64,000 nt of DNA from Oceanisphaera avium (lineage in GTDB: Bacteria > Pseudomonadota > Gammaproteobacteria > Enterobacterales > Aeromonadaceae), in contig NZ_CP021376.1 of assembly GCF_002157875.1 (NCBI RefSeq), positions 310,001 through 374,000 on the forward strand, written 5' to 3'. Every line of letters begins with the position of its first letter. Within the stretch, counting starts at the first letter, position 1. The position numbers and the translations under genes are program-made. The notes beneath the pieces are model-generated. The model saw only the letters and a list, made by a program, of their open reading frames with translations. It was not told where the DNA came from and searched no databases. Positions 25,908 to 34,461 of this stretch are shown here, one piece after another.

Positions 25908-26924
25908 ATGGGTCCCTTTATTCTTGATTTACACACCTTTGAGCTAGATGCAGAAGAGCGAGAGTTGCTCGCGCACCCCACTGTGGGAGGGGTGATATTT
26001 TTTAGCCGTAATTATCATGATAAAGCACAGCTTAGGGCCTTGGTTAAATCGATTCGCGCCATTAATCCCCAGCTGTTATTAACGGTGGATCATGAAGGAG
26101 GGCGCGTACAGCGCTTTCGTGAGCAATTCTTTCCGCTTCCCGCGCCTGGTGCCTTAGCTCACTATCAAGGCGAGGATAAATTATCGCTAATCCAAGACGC
26201 AGCTTGGTTAATGGCAGCAGAATTATTGGCGCTTGATATTGACTTAAGCTTTGCCCCTGTCTTGGATCTAGCACGCGGTTCAGAGGTAATAGGGGATCGC
26301 AGTTTTGGAGAAAATCCCGCTGAGGTGATCACTCATGCGGGTGCCTATATTAAAGGCTTGCATCTGGCAGGCATGGCCAGTGTGGCTAAGCATTTTCCAG
26401 GACACGGCAGTGTGCGCGCCGACTCCCACAAAGAAAGCCCAGTGGATAATAGAGATTTTAAGACGATTACCGAACTGGATATGGTGCCCTTTAAAGAGCT
26501 GATTGCTAAGGGGGTTGTGCAAGGCGTTATGCCGGCCCATGTCATTTATTCTCACGTCGATGAAAAGCCAGCCGGTTTTTCACCACTGTGGCTTAAACAA
26601 ATTTTGCGCCAGCAACTGGGTTTTACTGGGCTGATATTTAGTGATGATTTAACCATGGAAGGTGCGGCAGTGGTGGGTGGGTATGCAGCGCGTGCTTACA
26701 GCGCGCTACAAGCAGGCTGTGAAGTATTGCTTGCTTGTAACCACAGAGCGGGTGCTGTGGAGATTATTGATGCACTCCCTCATCATTTGCAGTGCGACTT
26801 AGCCCCCTTGCGGGCACAGCGCCAGACAAGTGCCACTAGCATCCAAGCGGATATGCCACTTGAGTCGCACCCGCACTGGCAGGCGGCGAGTCGGCGAATG
26901 CAAGATTTTTTAGCGCGCGAATAA
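25908..26924 (+). CDS. nagZ: Beta-N-acetylhexosaminidase NagZ
   Basis: Cytoplasmic GH3 enzyme that removes N-acetylglucosamine from anhydro-muropeptides in cell-wall recycling, producing the signals that can induce AmpC. The 338 residues start M-G-P-F-I-L-D, like E. coli NagZ, with GGAG five bases upstream; a frame extending back to 25878 is not needed. Landmarks are D-H-E-G-G-R-V-Q-R-F (about 61-70), the K-H-F-P-G-H-G loop with catalytic His (about 163-177) and F-S-D-D-L-T-M-E-G (about 243-251), containing the nucleophile Asp. It ends the hinT-lpoB-thiK-nagZ run. Confidence 0.96.
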   Translation: MGPFILDLHTFELDAEERELLAHPTVGGVIFFSRNYHDKAQLRALVKSIRAINPQLLLTVDHEGGRVQRFREQFFPLPAPGALAHYQGEDKLSLIQDAAWLMAAELLALDIDLSFAPVLDLARGSEVIGDRSFGENPAEVITHAGAYIKGLHLAGMASVAKHFPGHGSVRADSHKESPVDNRDFKTITELDMVPFKELIAKGVVQGVMPAHVIYSHVDEKPAGFSPLWLKQILRQQLGFTGLIFSDDLTMEGAAVVGGYAARAYSALQAGCEVLLACNHRAGAVEIIDALPHHLQCDLAPLRAQRQTSATSIQADMPLESHPHWQAASRRMQDFLARE

Positions 26925-26984
26925 AGTTAACGTAGAGGAAAGCGTGAAAGCACATGATTGTTGGCGCTTTTTATGTGAAAATAA

Positions 26985-27006
26985 AGATGTGATCTAGATC
27001 ACATTT
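26985..27006. promoter_or_regulatory. Near-consensus CRP operator upstream of ndh
   Basis: Core TGTGATCTAGATCACA at 26988-27003. The 22-base window 26985-27006 differs from the idealised E. coli CRP site at one position. Its centre is about 137 bases before the ndh start codon, and a possible -10 element TATCAT lies at 27051-27056. The sequence match is direct; regulation of ndh by cAMP-CRP is inference. Confidence 0.8.
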
Positions 27007-27132
27007 CCTCTCCTTTATTAAAGGGCGAATTTATCCTTAGAATCTAGCGCTATCATCATAGAGTAGTGGGGTACCAAGTAAGTTGTGAGTATAGCCCTAG
27101 GTTTTACTATCTTGTTTTTAAGGAACAGATAA

Positions 27133-28425
27133 ATGACAAAGATTATCGTAGTGGGCGGCGGTGCGGGTGGCCTAGAGCTAGTGACTAAATTGGGTCAAAA
27201 GCTGGGGCGTCCCGGTAAAGCTGAAGTGGTATTAGTCGATAGAAACCGCACCCACTTATGGAAGCCGCTACTGCATGAAGTGGCTGCCGGTGCCATGGAC
27301 TCTGGTATAGATGGCTTAAGTTATCGCTCTCATGCCCATAATCATGGCTTTCGTTTTCACTTAGGTGCCTTAAGTGACATTAATCGAGAGCAAAAAACCA
27401 TTACTTTGTCGGCCATGAATGATGAACATAATAAGCCGATGTTAGCTGAGCGCACTTTATCTTACGATATTCTGGTGTTAGCCATTGGCTCTGTGTCTAA
27501 TGACTTTGGCACTAAAGGAGTGAGCGAGCACTGTATTTTTCTTGACCGCCCTCAGCAAGCCGAGCACTTTCATGACGAGCTGATGAATCGCTTTATGCAA
27601 CATACTGAGGGCGAGTTGGGTAGCGAAAGTGTGAATATTGCCATTGTGGGTGGCGGAGCTACTGGTGTTGAGCTCTCAGCTGAATTATATAATGCGGTAG
27701 AGCACTTAAGCGCCTATGGCTTTGAAAATTTAAGCCCAGAGTGTTTGCGTTTAACCTTGGTCGAAGCAGGTCCGCGGGTATTGCCGGCGCTACCAGAGCG
27801 CATTGCCGGCATGGCGCATCAAGAGTTACGCGAGTTAGGCGTCGATGTGCGAGTAAATACCCGAGTGGTGGAGGCCACAGCACAAGGCTTAATCACCCAA
27901 GACGAGGAGCTGATCCCTGCCAGTCTTATGGTGTGGGCGGCGGGGATTAAAGCGCCTGATTTTTTAAAAGACATTGGCGGTCTAGAAAACAATCGTAATA
28001 ACCAATTGACGGTGAAGCCCACTTTACAAACCACTCGTGATGACAGCATCTTTGTTATTGGCGATTGTGCGCATTGTATGCAAGATAATGGTGAAGCCGT
28101 GCCGCCTCGTGCGCAGTCCGCCCATCAAATGGCGGCTATGGTTTATCGCAATATTCGCGCAACTCTTGCCAATAAAGAGCTTAAGCCCTACGTCTATAAA
28201 GACTATGGCTCTTTAGTTAATTTAAGCCGTTATACTACGGTGGGCTCGTTAATGGGCAATTTAATGCGCGGCAGTATGATGGTGGAGGGGATTATTGCGC
28301 GCTTAGTCTATATGTCTTTATACCGCATGCACCAAGTCGCATTACACGGTTACTTTCGCACCGGATTGATGATGTTAGTCGGGCGCATTAATCGCTTATT
28401 ACGCCCTAAGCTCAAACTACATTAA
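27133..28425 (+). CDS. ndh: Type II NADH dehydrogenase (NADH:quinone oxidoreductase)
   Basis: Membrane-associated, non-proton-pumping flavoenzyme passing electrons from NADH to quinone. The 430-residue protein has an FAD dinucleotide fold G-G-G-A-G-G-L-E-L (8-16), an NADH fold [10 protein letters not shown] (about 172-181), F-V-I-G-D-C-A-H with FAD contact (about 307-314), and [11 protein letters not shown], the quinone-site region. The amphipathic C-terminal part contains the membrane-anchoring segment. AAGGA precedes the ATG. It follows nagZ as in E. coli but has its own promoter region with a CRP operator and its own terminator. Confidence 0.97.
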   Translation: MTKIIVVGGGAGGLELVTKLGQKLGRPGKAEVVLVDRNRTHLWKPLLHEVAAGAMDSGIDGLSYRSHAHNHGFRFHLGALSDINREQKTITLSAMNDEHNKPMLAERTLSYDILVLAIGSVSNDFGTKGVSEHCIFLDRPQQAEHFHDELMNRFMQHTEGELGSESVNIAIVGGGATGVELSAELYNAVEHLSAYGFENLSPECLRLTLVEAGPRVLPALPERIAGMAHQELRELGVDVRVNTRVVEATAQGLITQDEELIPASLMVWAAGIKAPDFLKDIGGLENNRNNQLTVKPTLQTTRDDSIFVIGDCAHCMQDNGEAVPPRAQSAHQMAAMVYRNIRATLANKELKPYVYKDYGSLVNLSRYTTVGSLMGNLMRGSMMVEGIIARLVYMSLYRMHQVALHGYFRTGLMMLVGRINRLLRPKLKLH

Positions 28426-28447
28426 TAGCGCGCGGCGCATTGCTAAA

Positions 28448-28481
28448 TAAAAACCCCAACCTTAACCGTTTTGGGTTTTTA
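28448..28481 (+). terminator. Terminator after ndh
   Basis: Stem TAAAAACCC (28448-28456) / GGGTTTTTA (28473-28481), followed by TTTTG, about 20 bases past the ndh stop codon. Confidence 0.7.
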
Positions 28482-28555
28482 TTTTGTGCTCTTCATTATT
28501 TTAAATAATGTGCTGACTGAGAACGCGCCATTTTGACGCCGACTTGCCCCTAATA

Positions 28556-28837
28556 TTAGGATCTCGTTTTCGCTTTTTCTTCTCGCTCGGCGCTAGAGGC
28601 TAAGCGTCGGGCGCTGCTCTTATCATTCTCGCGATTCATAAAAACGAAGGTTAAATACATCTTGGTCGGGAGTGACAATACCATGCCCACAGCAACACAG
28701 CCGGCGCTGAGTAATATGCCTTGTACACCCATGGCCTTGGTATAATCACTCAGATGTAAGTATGCGCCTAAGATGATTAATGCAAACCCAAATATCATGA
28801 GTATTTTGAGCCAACGAATTACTTTTTTATCGGTCAT
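28556..28837 (-). CDS. Small two-helix membrane protein
   Basis: A 93-residue protein with a basic N-terminus, two transmembrane helices (about 10-28 and 38-58) and a basic, charged C-terminal tail of about 25 residues (R-E-N-D-K, A-R-R-L, E-R-E-E-K). AGGAGG precedes the ATG. The composition, N-terminal lysines and good ribosome-binding site support a real gene, but I do not recognise a family. It is convergent with ndh and lies alone between ndh and the acetyltransferase gene. Confidence 0.65.
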   Translation of the reverse strand: MTDKKVIRWLKILMIFGFALIILGAYLHLSDYTKAMGVQGILLSAGCVAVGMVLSLPTKMYLTFVFMNRENDKSSARRLASSAEREEKAKTRS

Positions 28838-28947
28838 TTAAGCCTCCTAACGTTAGGCTTACTGCATAATCTACAGCTTAACCTCCTAGTACCCAGCATA
28901 ATGTGACACTAATCATGACGCCATAAAAATATGCATTATAAATGCAT

Positions 28948-29394
28948 TTAATTGGTCTGACCATCAGGTAAAGCACAACCCATTTTCACGTAAGCCACCG
29001 CGCTTTTATAAAAACGCTCGCTTTCTACCTGCATGCCAAATCGTTGATAAAAGCCAATAGCAGACTCGCGCGCATCACACCAAAAGTAGCTGACGGGATA
29101 GCGTTTTAATTCAGCAAAAATAGCATTAAGCACTTGGCTGCCGATACCTTGGCCTTGAAAGTCGCTGAGGGTGGCATATTTTCTTAAGCGCGCGCGATGG
29201 CCCTCAATAAATACCGAGGCCACACCCACTAATGTCTCTCCAATAAATGCACCAAAATGAAGCCCTTGTTCATCATTATCCACTTTAGAAAAAGCAGGCG
29301 CTTTATGAGGCCACAGCACTTGGTGGCGAATGGCGATAGTGTCTTGCCAATCAATAAGACGAATACACAGTGTTGAGGAAGTATAAACAGTCAT
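28948..29394 (-). CDS. GNAT-family N-acetyltransferase
   Basis: A 148-residue single-domain GNAT protein. It shows the I-R-x-x-V-L-W-P-H substrate segment (about 22-31), a central beta strand G-V-A-S-V-F, the acetyl-CoA loop Q-G-Q-G-I-G-S-Q-V-L (about 80-89) and a C-terminal A-I-G-F-Y-Q-R-F-G-M motif (about 113-122). It transfers an acetyl group from acetyl-CoA to an unknown amine. Many homologues are annotated only as GNAT. It is monocistronic, with a GTAAGCC sequence rather than a strong Shine-Dalgarno before the ATG. Confidence 0.88.
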   Translation of the reverse strand: MTVYTSSTLCIRLIDWQDTIAIRHQVLWPHKAPAFSKVDNDEQGLHFGAFIGETLVGVASVFIEGHRARLRKYATLSDFQGQGIGSQVLNAIFAELKRYPVSYFWCDARESAIGFYQRFGMQVESERFYKSAVAYVKMGCALPDGQTN

Positions 29395-29531
29395 GGCTTA
29401 CCTTCTTTATAGGCTGAGTAAAAGTGAGCACCAGTGACAATAAAGTCACTCGATGAGTGGTTGATTATAACCCAAGGGAAGGGACGTTATTGCGGTAGCG
29501 AGCAGGGAGTGGAAGATGTAATAAAGTCATG

Positions 29532-29558
29532 GCTCCCACAGCCAGTGGCTGTGGGAGC
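29532..29558. repeat. REP-like GC-rich palindrome
   Basis: Perfect stem GCTCCCACAGCC (29532-29543) / GGCTGTGGGAGC (29547-29558) with a three-base loop, just after the BaeRF gene stop codon on the minus strand. There is no U-run on either side, so it is more like a repetitive extragenic palindrome than a terminator. I found only one copy in this window. Confidence 0.5.
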
Positions 29559-29571
29559 TAAGGGTAGGGCG

Positions 29572-30690
29572 TTAAACGGGATAGCGGGTAATGGCGGCTA
29601 AGTCATGGCCACCAGGGATGTCGGATTTTCGCACCGCCATCACTTTAGCGCCGGTGCGCAAAGCCCGACAACTAATTTCATCGACGATGCCATATTGCAC
29701 GGCATCATTTTCACCAGCAAAACTCACTTCCCCTGTATCCTCATCTACGGTACCTACTACGACTCCCTCTATATCCACCAGCAAACGCTCAATACCGCCA
29801 AACGTCGCTAAGCGAGCCGCATCTGAGATATCGGTGGTGGTGCGTTTTTGCCCCGTACGTTCAATAAACAATTGTTTAAAGTCATCAATTTGGCATTGAT
29901 AATGTTTATCTAAGATGGGACGTGCAGCACTGGCTAAATCGGCGGCGGTCACTTTATCTGGGTTGCCATTAATACTCTCCGCTAACACTTTTAAGCGAGT
30001 AAGTGAGCGAAAGATGCCATCGATCGGTTGGGTGGCAGCTAAAATAAGCGGGCTATTACTGTGCAACAATACCGGCTTAAGAGCAGTATTAATCTTGCGT
30101 ACATAGTTAGCTAAGTAGGTATTGTGCGCTTGTCCACTCGGTCTATTGCCGGTGCCAGTATGATCTTTATCGATGAGTTTATTGGTGGCATCGGCGGCAT
30201 CCTCGGGCAAATTAGGCACTGCTACTTCTTTAGCCGGTAAGTCTGGGGAGACTTGTACTAAGCGTACCGCATTTTCTGAGAGTGCCAAGATATAGGCAGA
30301 GTGAGGGAAGGTGAGGGCTCTTAATAAGGGTTTAAGATGAAAGCGGTCCGCTACTTCTACCGAGCTTTGTAATTTGTTCGCTAAGCGGTAGGTACGCAGG
30401 GAGTCGGGGTTCGCTAAAATGGCCAAACTGTTTGCTTGAAAATCCCAAAACTCTTTATCGGCCAAGAGTTCATCAAATTGCTGTTGTAATAACTGGATGC
30501 GCGCTTTATCTATGCCCGCAGCAGTTAATTGCTTAACGGCAGCTTTTACCAAATTATTCAGCGTCACTCGGCTTTGCTCGGTCTCACGACTAAGTGGCGT
30601 GGTGGCTAAATAAATAGACACGCTCGCATCTGAGCGAACTAGGTTTAGGTTGCCGATTTCTTCGACGCTCGGTAGGTCTAAGTAATACAT
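29572..30690 (-). CDS. BaeRF-type protein (bacterial relative of eRF1-like release factors)
   Basis: A 372-residue cytoplasmic protein. The start at 30690 has GGAG eight bases upstream. The N-terminal part is helical; the middle has A-Y-I-L-A-L-S-E-N-A-V-R-L (about 130-142), the characteristic strand of the BaeRF family. The C-terminal domain (about 240-372) has an I-E-G-V-V-V-G-T-V-D-E-D-T-G-E segment and ends with an Ile/Asp/Ala-rich fold like eRF1 domain 3. BaeRF proteins are thought to act at the ribosome, but no activity is established for this type. An alpha/beta hydrolase gene (frameshifted here) lies 140 bases upstream in the same direction. Confidence 0.7.
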   Translation of the reverse strand: MYYLDLPSVEEIGNLNLVRSDASVSIYLATTPLSRETEQSRVTLNNLVKAAVKQLTAAGIDKARIQLLQQQFDELLADKEFWDFQANSLAILANPDSLRTYRLANKLQSSVEVADRFHLKPLLRALTFPHSAYILALSENAVRLVQVSPDLPAKEVAVPNLPEDAADATNKLIDKDHTGTGNRPSGQAHNTYLANYVRKINTALKPVLLHSNSPLILAATQPIDGIFRSLTRLKVLAESINGNPDKVTAADLASAARPILDKHYQCQIDDFKQLFIERTGQKRTTTDISDAARLATFGGIERLLVDIEGVVVGTVDEDTGEVSFAGENDAVQYGIVDEISCRALRTGAKVMAVRKSDIPGGHDLAAITRYPV

Positions 30691-30831
30691 CAACAAAACT
30701 CCAGCAAGTGGTGGAGATTTAACCATAGCATAGGCTAGACATAACAAAACCCTTGTCTAACAAACTAACAAAGAGCACGAACAAAGTTGTCGTGATAGGG
30801 CATGCCAACAGCCATGCCACACCCTGTTTAG

Positions 30832-32374
30832 CTAGCCCCAAGGCGCTACGGTTAGCACTAGCTCTCCTTGAAAGCCGGGCCGTGCCTTGGCTGCCGTGCC
30901 AAGCGGGATACGAACTATTCTTTTATCATTTTCTAGGTCAATGGGCGCACTATGAGGCGCATTGCCAATTCCGTCTTTAAGAGAAAAGCCATAGCGAATG
31001 GTGTTAGTGCGAATGGCTAGGGTAATTTGTTCTTGGTACATAAAGCCTTCAAAGTGTTCTGCGAACCAAAACTTACGATCCACTTCAAACAGCGGAATCC
31101 GCACCCCCATATCTATCATAAACATTAAGGCACTATCGTGAGCATCCCTTGCTAAGGGCGTGAGATAACCCGTAAATAAATAAACGGGCTGCTTATTTTT
31201 GATCAGCTCGTCATAACTACGCACCAAAGCAGACTCTTGCTCATATCGGCGCTCATGCAACACATAATTTGGGCCTGCACGCACTCCCGTAACCGTGTCA
31301 AAGTAATAAGAGCCGCGGACTTGCGCATTATTATCGTATTTTTCTTGTACGCCTTTAGGCAGTGTTAATGTGTGAACCTGTAATTTGGCATTAATGTGTA
31401 GCGTGCCAAATAAAAACCGCCGCAAGTTTTGATAACCCGTTTCGGAGTTCACTAAGCCAAAATGGCCAGAGTGGCTGCGATAGGCCACCGCCCGCGGCGC
31501 ATCTTGAATATACGCATTCGCCATCATCACTAAGCCATCACTACTGGGGCCATTCACTCGCCGAGCTAGATTAAAAAAGGCGTCATAATCTTTGTAATTA
31601 GCGCCGATAAAGCAAAAACATTTATTGGTCGCCAGTGCACCGTCTAAGGAATTAACTGGGACTGTCTTATCGCTGATTTTTAAGTAGTCTCGCATTCGGT
31701 TTTGTGAAAAATTAGCTAAGTGAAACTTATCAAGCGCGCCTAAATTAGGCACATTTATTCCCATGATATCCACGCCATTATGGGGGTACCATAGGTAAAG
31801 AGTTTTTCTACATAATGGGGGTTATCTCCTTTATAGGAGAGCTCAAGCTCTGCGTTTTCATGAGCGGTAGGCGCACCATAACGGCAAATATTTTGTAAAT
31901 AACAACGCGCAATTAAGCCGCCCATAGAGTGCGCCACTAAATGCACTTTAAAAGCGGCTTGGCGTGCCTTATCTTGACCGCAGGTGGCCTCTCTTACTTG
32001 TAATATAAAACGGCGCAAATCCAGAGCAAATTGTTCTATGGTGACGCGCTCGCCACTGCCTAATAAGCGAGAGGCTTGCTCATAATAACGAAACACCCAT
32101 ACCGACTTAGCATCGACTTGCCCCGGGGTGTCTAAGTAACCTCCCCTTGAAAAGCATCGATATAGCCGTGGTCTTTCATCAGGCGCAGCAAGGGGGACTC
32201 AAAAATAAAAGAAATGGCTTGGCGCTGGTAATTTTGGCGTAACACACTTGAGCCTCTGTTAAAGCCCATATAAGGATCGGCGGTGGCCTCATCTATTTCA
32301 GCCAAAGTGGCAGCAAAACCGCGGATATAAATAATCGGGTAATTGGGTGCTTGCATGACGGCCGTTGTTGGCAT
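30832..32374 (-). pseudogene. Alpha/beta hydrolase (lipase-like) gene with two frameshifts
   Basis: Three adjoining frames together encode one protein of roughly 510 residues. Frame one starts at 32374 (AAGGAG six bases upstream) with P-I-I-Y-I-R-G-F and runs to a stop at 32132. Frame two carries the nucleophile elbow V-A-H-S-M-G-G and L-F-T-Y-G-T-P. Frame three, from about 31773 to 30832, carries the C-terminal half. The first break lies at a G4 run near 32145; adding one G restores the frame. The second lies at a C5 run near 31785; adding one C gives Y-G-T-P-H-N-G-V-D. Both are single-base losses in homopolymers, so either sequencing error or a recent pseudogene. Confidence 0.8.
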
Positions 32375-32833
32375 TGCTGTCTCCTTAGGTCGAAAGTAAG
32401 TCAACTCCTTACCTACTAAGTTGACACATATTTAGCGCGGTGAACATGACTAACGCCGTCATAATTTAAACATCTATATTATTTTTATTAGCAGAGATTG
32501 CCGGTGATATATGTAATAAACGCGCTTATTTACATGAAATTATCAAAGATAGTTTTTACTAGCGAAAATATTTAAACAATACGACGTATTATTAATAATA
32601 TCTTGCTTAGCGAGCAGTGGTTTATTTAATATTTTTATATTACTTGTTTTTTATGACTCATAGCTGCTTACATGGCGCCACCTTAAGCTAAGTGGTTTTG
32701 TGCGGTGTTAAGGAAGCTAAGCGCCAATGCTGATTGCGGTTCAGTTCCATGTTATTGTTTAAATAGTGAGAAGACGCCAATAAAGGCGGCTTAAAGACAG
32801 TAAGCTAAGCGCTGGGTTTAGCATTAAATAAAC
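32375..32833. other. AT-rich divergent intergenic region
   Basis: About 460 bases between the hydrolase gene and cls. It contains an inverted repeat GTCAACT / AGTTGAC (32400-32406, 32419-32425) immediately upstream of the hydrolase ribosome-binding site, possibly an operator. The rest is very AT-rich. No gene or RNA recognised. Confidence 0.4.
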
Positions 32834-34291
32834 ATGGATAACACATCAATGAGCTTGGTTGTACTACTGCACTTTTTGTTAGTGCTCACCTTTACCGGGC
32901 GCATTCTATTGCGAGATGATTTATCTCCTCCTGGACGATTGGCATGGTTTATCGTGCTAAACGTTTTGCCTTATTTTGGCATTGCAGCCTATTTTTTATT
33001 TGGCGAAATTGATATCGGTAAGCGGGCCGTTAAGCGCCATGATCAAGTATTTGATGAAATCAGAACCCAGGCTCAAGATTTCTTGGGTAAAAAAGATCAA
33101 GTCGAACACTTAATAAAAGCCATTTATCGTCCCGCATTTCGCTATGCCGGCTCTATTAATGGCTTTCATACCCTAGCGGGAAACACCGCTAAGCTAATGG
33201 CGGATGGGGATGACACCCTTAATCACCTAATAGCAGACATAGATGGGGCCACCGAGCATGTCCATGTTTTATATTATATTTGGCTGAATGATGACACGGG
33301 CAACGCACTGGCAGCGGCACTGATCCGCGCCGCACAGCGGGGTGTCATTTGTCGAGCCATGGCAGATGGCTTAGGCTCGCGAGCCTTAATTAAGTCGGCG
33401 CTATGGCAACAGATGCATCAAGCTGGTGTGGAGTTGGCGGTGGCGCTTTCTTTTAAAAACTTACTGCGCACGCTATTTTTAAGCCGCTTCGATCTGCGTA
33501 ATCACCGAAAAATCACCGTGATTGATGGGCGTATTACCTATTGTGGTAGTCGTAACTCAGCGGATCCCGAATTTCTACCTAAAGCAAAATACGGGCCTTG
33601 GATTGATATTATGCTGCGCTTTAAAGGCCCTGTGGTGGCGCAAAATCAACTGCTCTTCATTAGCGATTGGATGCAGGCTACTGGCCAATCTCTTGAATAT
33701 TTTAACCTCACTAGCAAGCTAACTGCCCAACCCAATCCTCAAGGATTTGCTGCACAAGTCATGGGAGTTGGGCCTACAGAGCGTCGCGGCGCTACCCCAC
33801 AACTGTTTGCCAACCTTATTGCTAGCGCCGAATCGGAGCTGATTATTTCTACTCCTTACTTTGTGCCAAATGCTGCGTTGTTAGAGTCATTGTGCGCAGC
33901 TGCCCATCGGGGAGTGGCCGTCACTTTAATTTACCCTAAAATCAATGACAGCTGGGTGGTGTCAGCGGCCAGTCGCAGTTATTACCATCAGCTCCTTGAT
34001 GCAGGTTGTATTATCTATGAGTTTAAAGGAGGGTTGTTGCATGCAAAAACCTTAACCATGGATGGCTGTGTCAGCTTAATCGGCTCTTCAAATCTGGACT
34101 TACGCAGTTTTGATTTAAATTACGAAAATAATATTTTGCTGCAAGACTTAGCTACCACGCAAGCGATTCGAGCGCGCCAATACACCTATATTGATCAGTC
34201 AGAGCAAGTAGCTTTAAGTACCGTGTTAGCTTGGCCTTATTCGCGACGCATTTGGAATAATGTGATTGCCACCATAGGCCCTATTTTGTAG
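32834..34291 (+). CDS. cls: Cardiolipin synthase (phospholipase D family)
   Basis: Inner-membrane enzyme that condenses two phosphatidylglycerol molecules into cardiolipin and glycerol. The 485 residues have two N-terminal transmembrane helices (about 5-25 and 38-58), as in ClsA. Two HKD motifs are present: H-R-K-I-T-V-I-D-G (about 224-232) and H-A-K-T-L-T-M-D-G (about 401-409), each followed by G-S-x-N. The family's D-L-R-S-F-D-L-N-Y-E-N segment follows the second. The pattern and length match ClsA rather than ClsB or ClsC. A second ATG lies five codons downstream of the chosen start. Confidence 0.94.
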   Translation: MDNTSMSLVVLLHFLLVLTFTGRILLRDDLSPPGRLAWFIVLNVLPYFGIAAYFLFGEIDIGKRAVKRHDQVFDEIRTQAQDFLGKKDQVEHLIKAIYRPAFRYAGSINGFHTLAGNTAKLMADGDDTLNHLIADIDGATEHVHVLYYIWLNDDTGNALAAALIRAAQRGVICRAMADGLGSRALIKSALWQQMHQAGVELAVALSFKNLLRTLFLSRFDLRNHRKITVIDGRITYCGSRNSADPEFLPKAKYGPWIDIMLRFKGPVVAQNQLLFISDWMQATGQSLEYFNLTSKLTAQPNPQGFAAQVMGVGPTERRGATPQLFANLIASAESELIISTPYFVPNAALLESLCAAAHRGVAVTLIYPKINDSWVVSAASRSYYHQLLDAGCIIYEFKGGLLHAKTLTMDGCVSLIGSSNLDLRSFDLNYENNILLQDLATTQAIRARQYTYIDQSEQVALSTVLAWPYSRRIWNNVIATIGPIL

Positions 34292-34461
34292 CTAAACAAA
34301 CGCTAATCGTAAGCGTCGAGCTAGGCGTGTAGTGAGCTGCGAGGGCGCGTATCTCTTTGTGACTGATATCAACAAGATTAGTGATCACCGCGCACTTAAT
34401 GGGCAACTATTCTTGCTAAGCTTGTTTTTGTTGAGTACTTCTTGAGTGCGAGGGCGTCATT

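Noticed and set aside
30753..30980. Plus-strand frame of 75 codons opposite the 3' end of the hydrolase gene
   Set aside because: Antisense to conserved hydrolase sequence and without family features.
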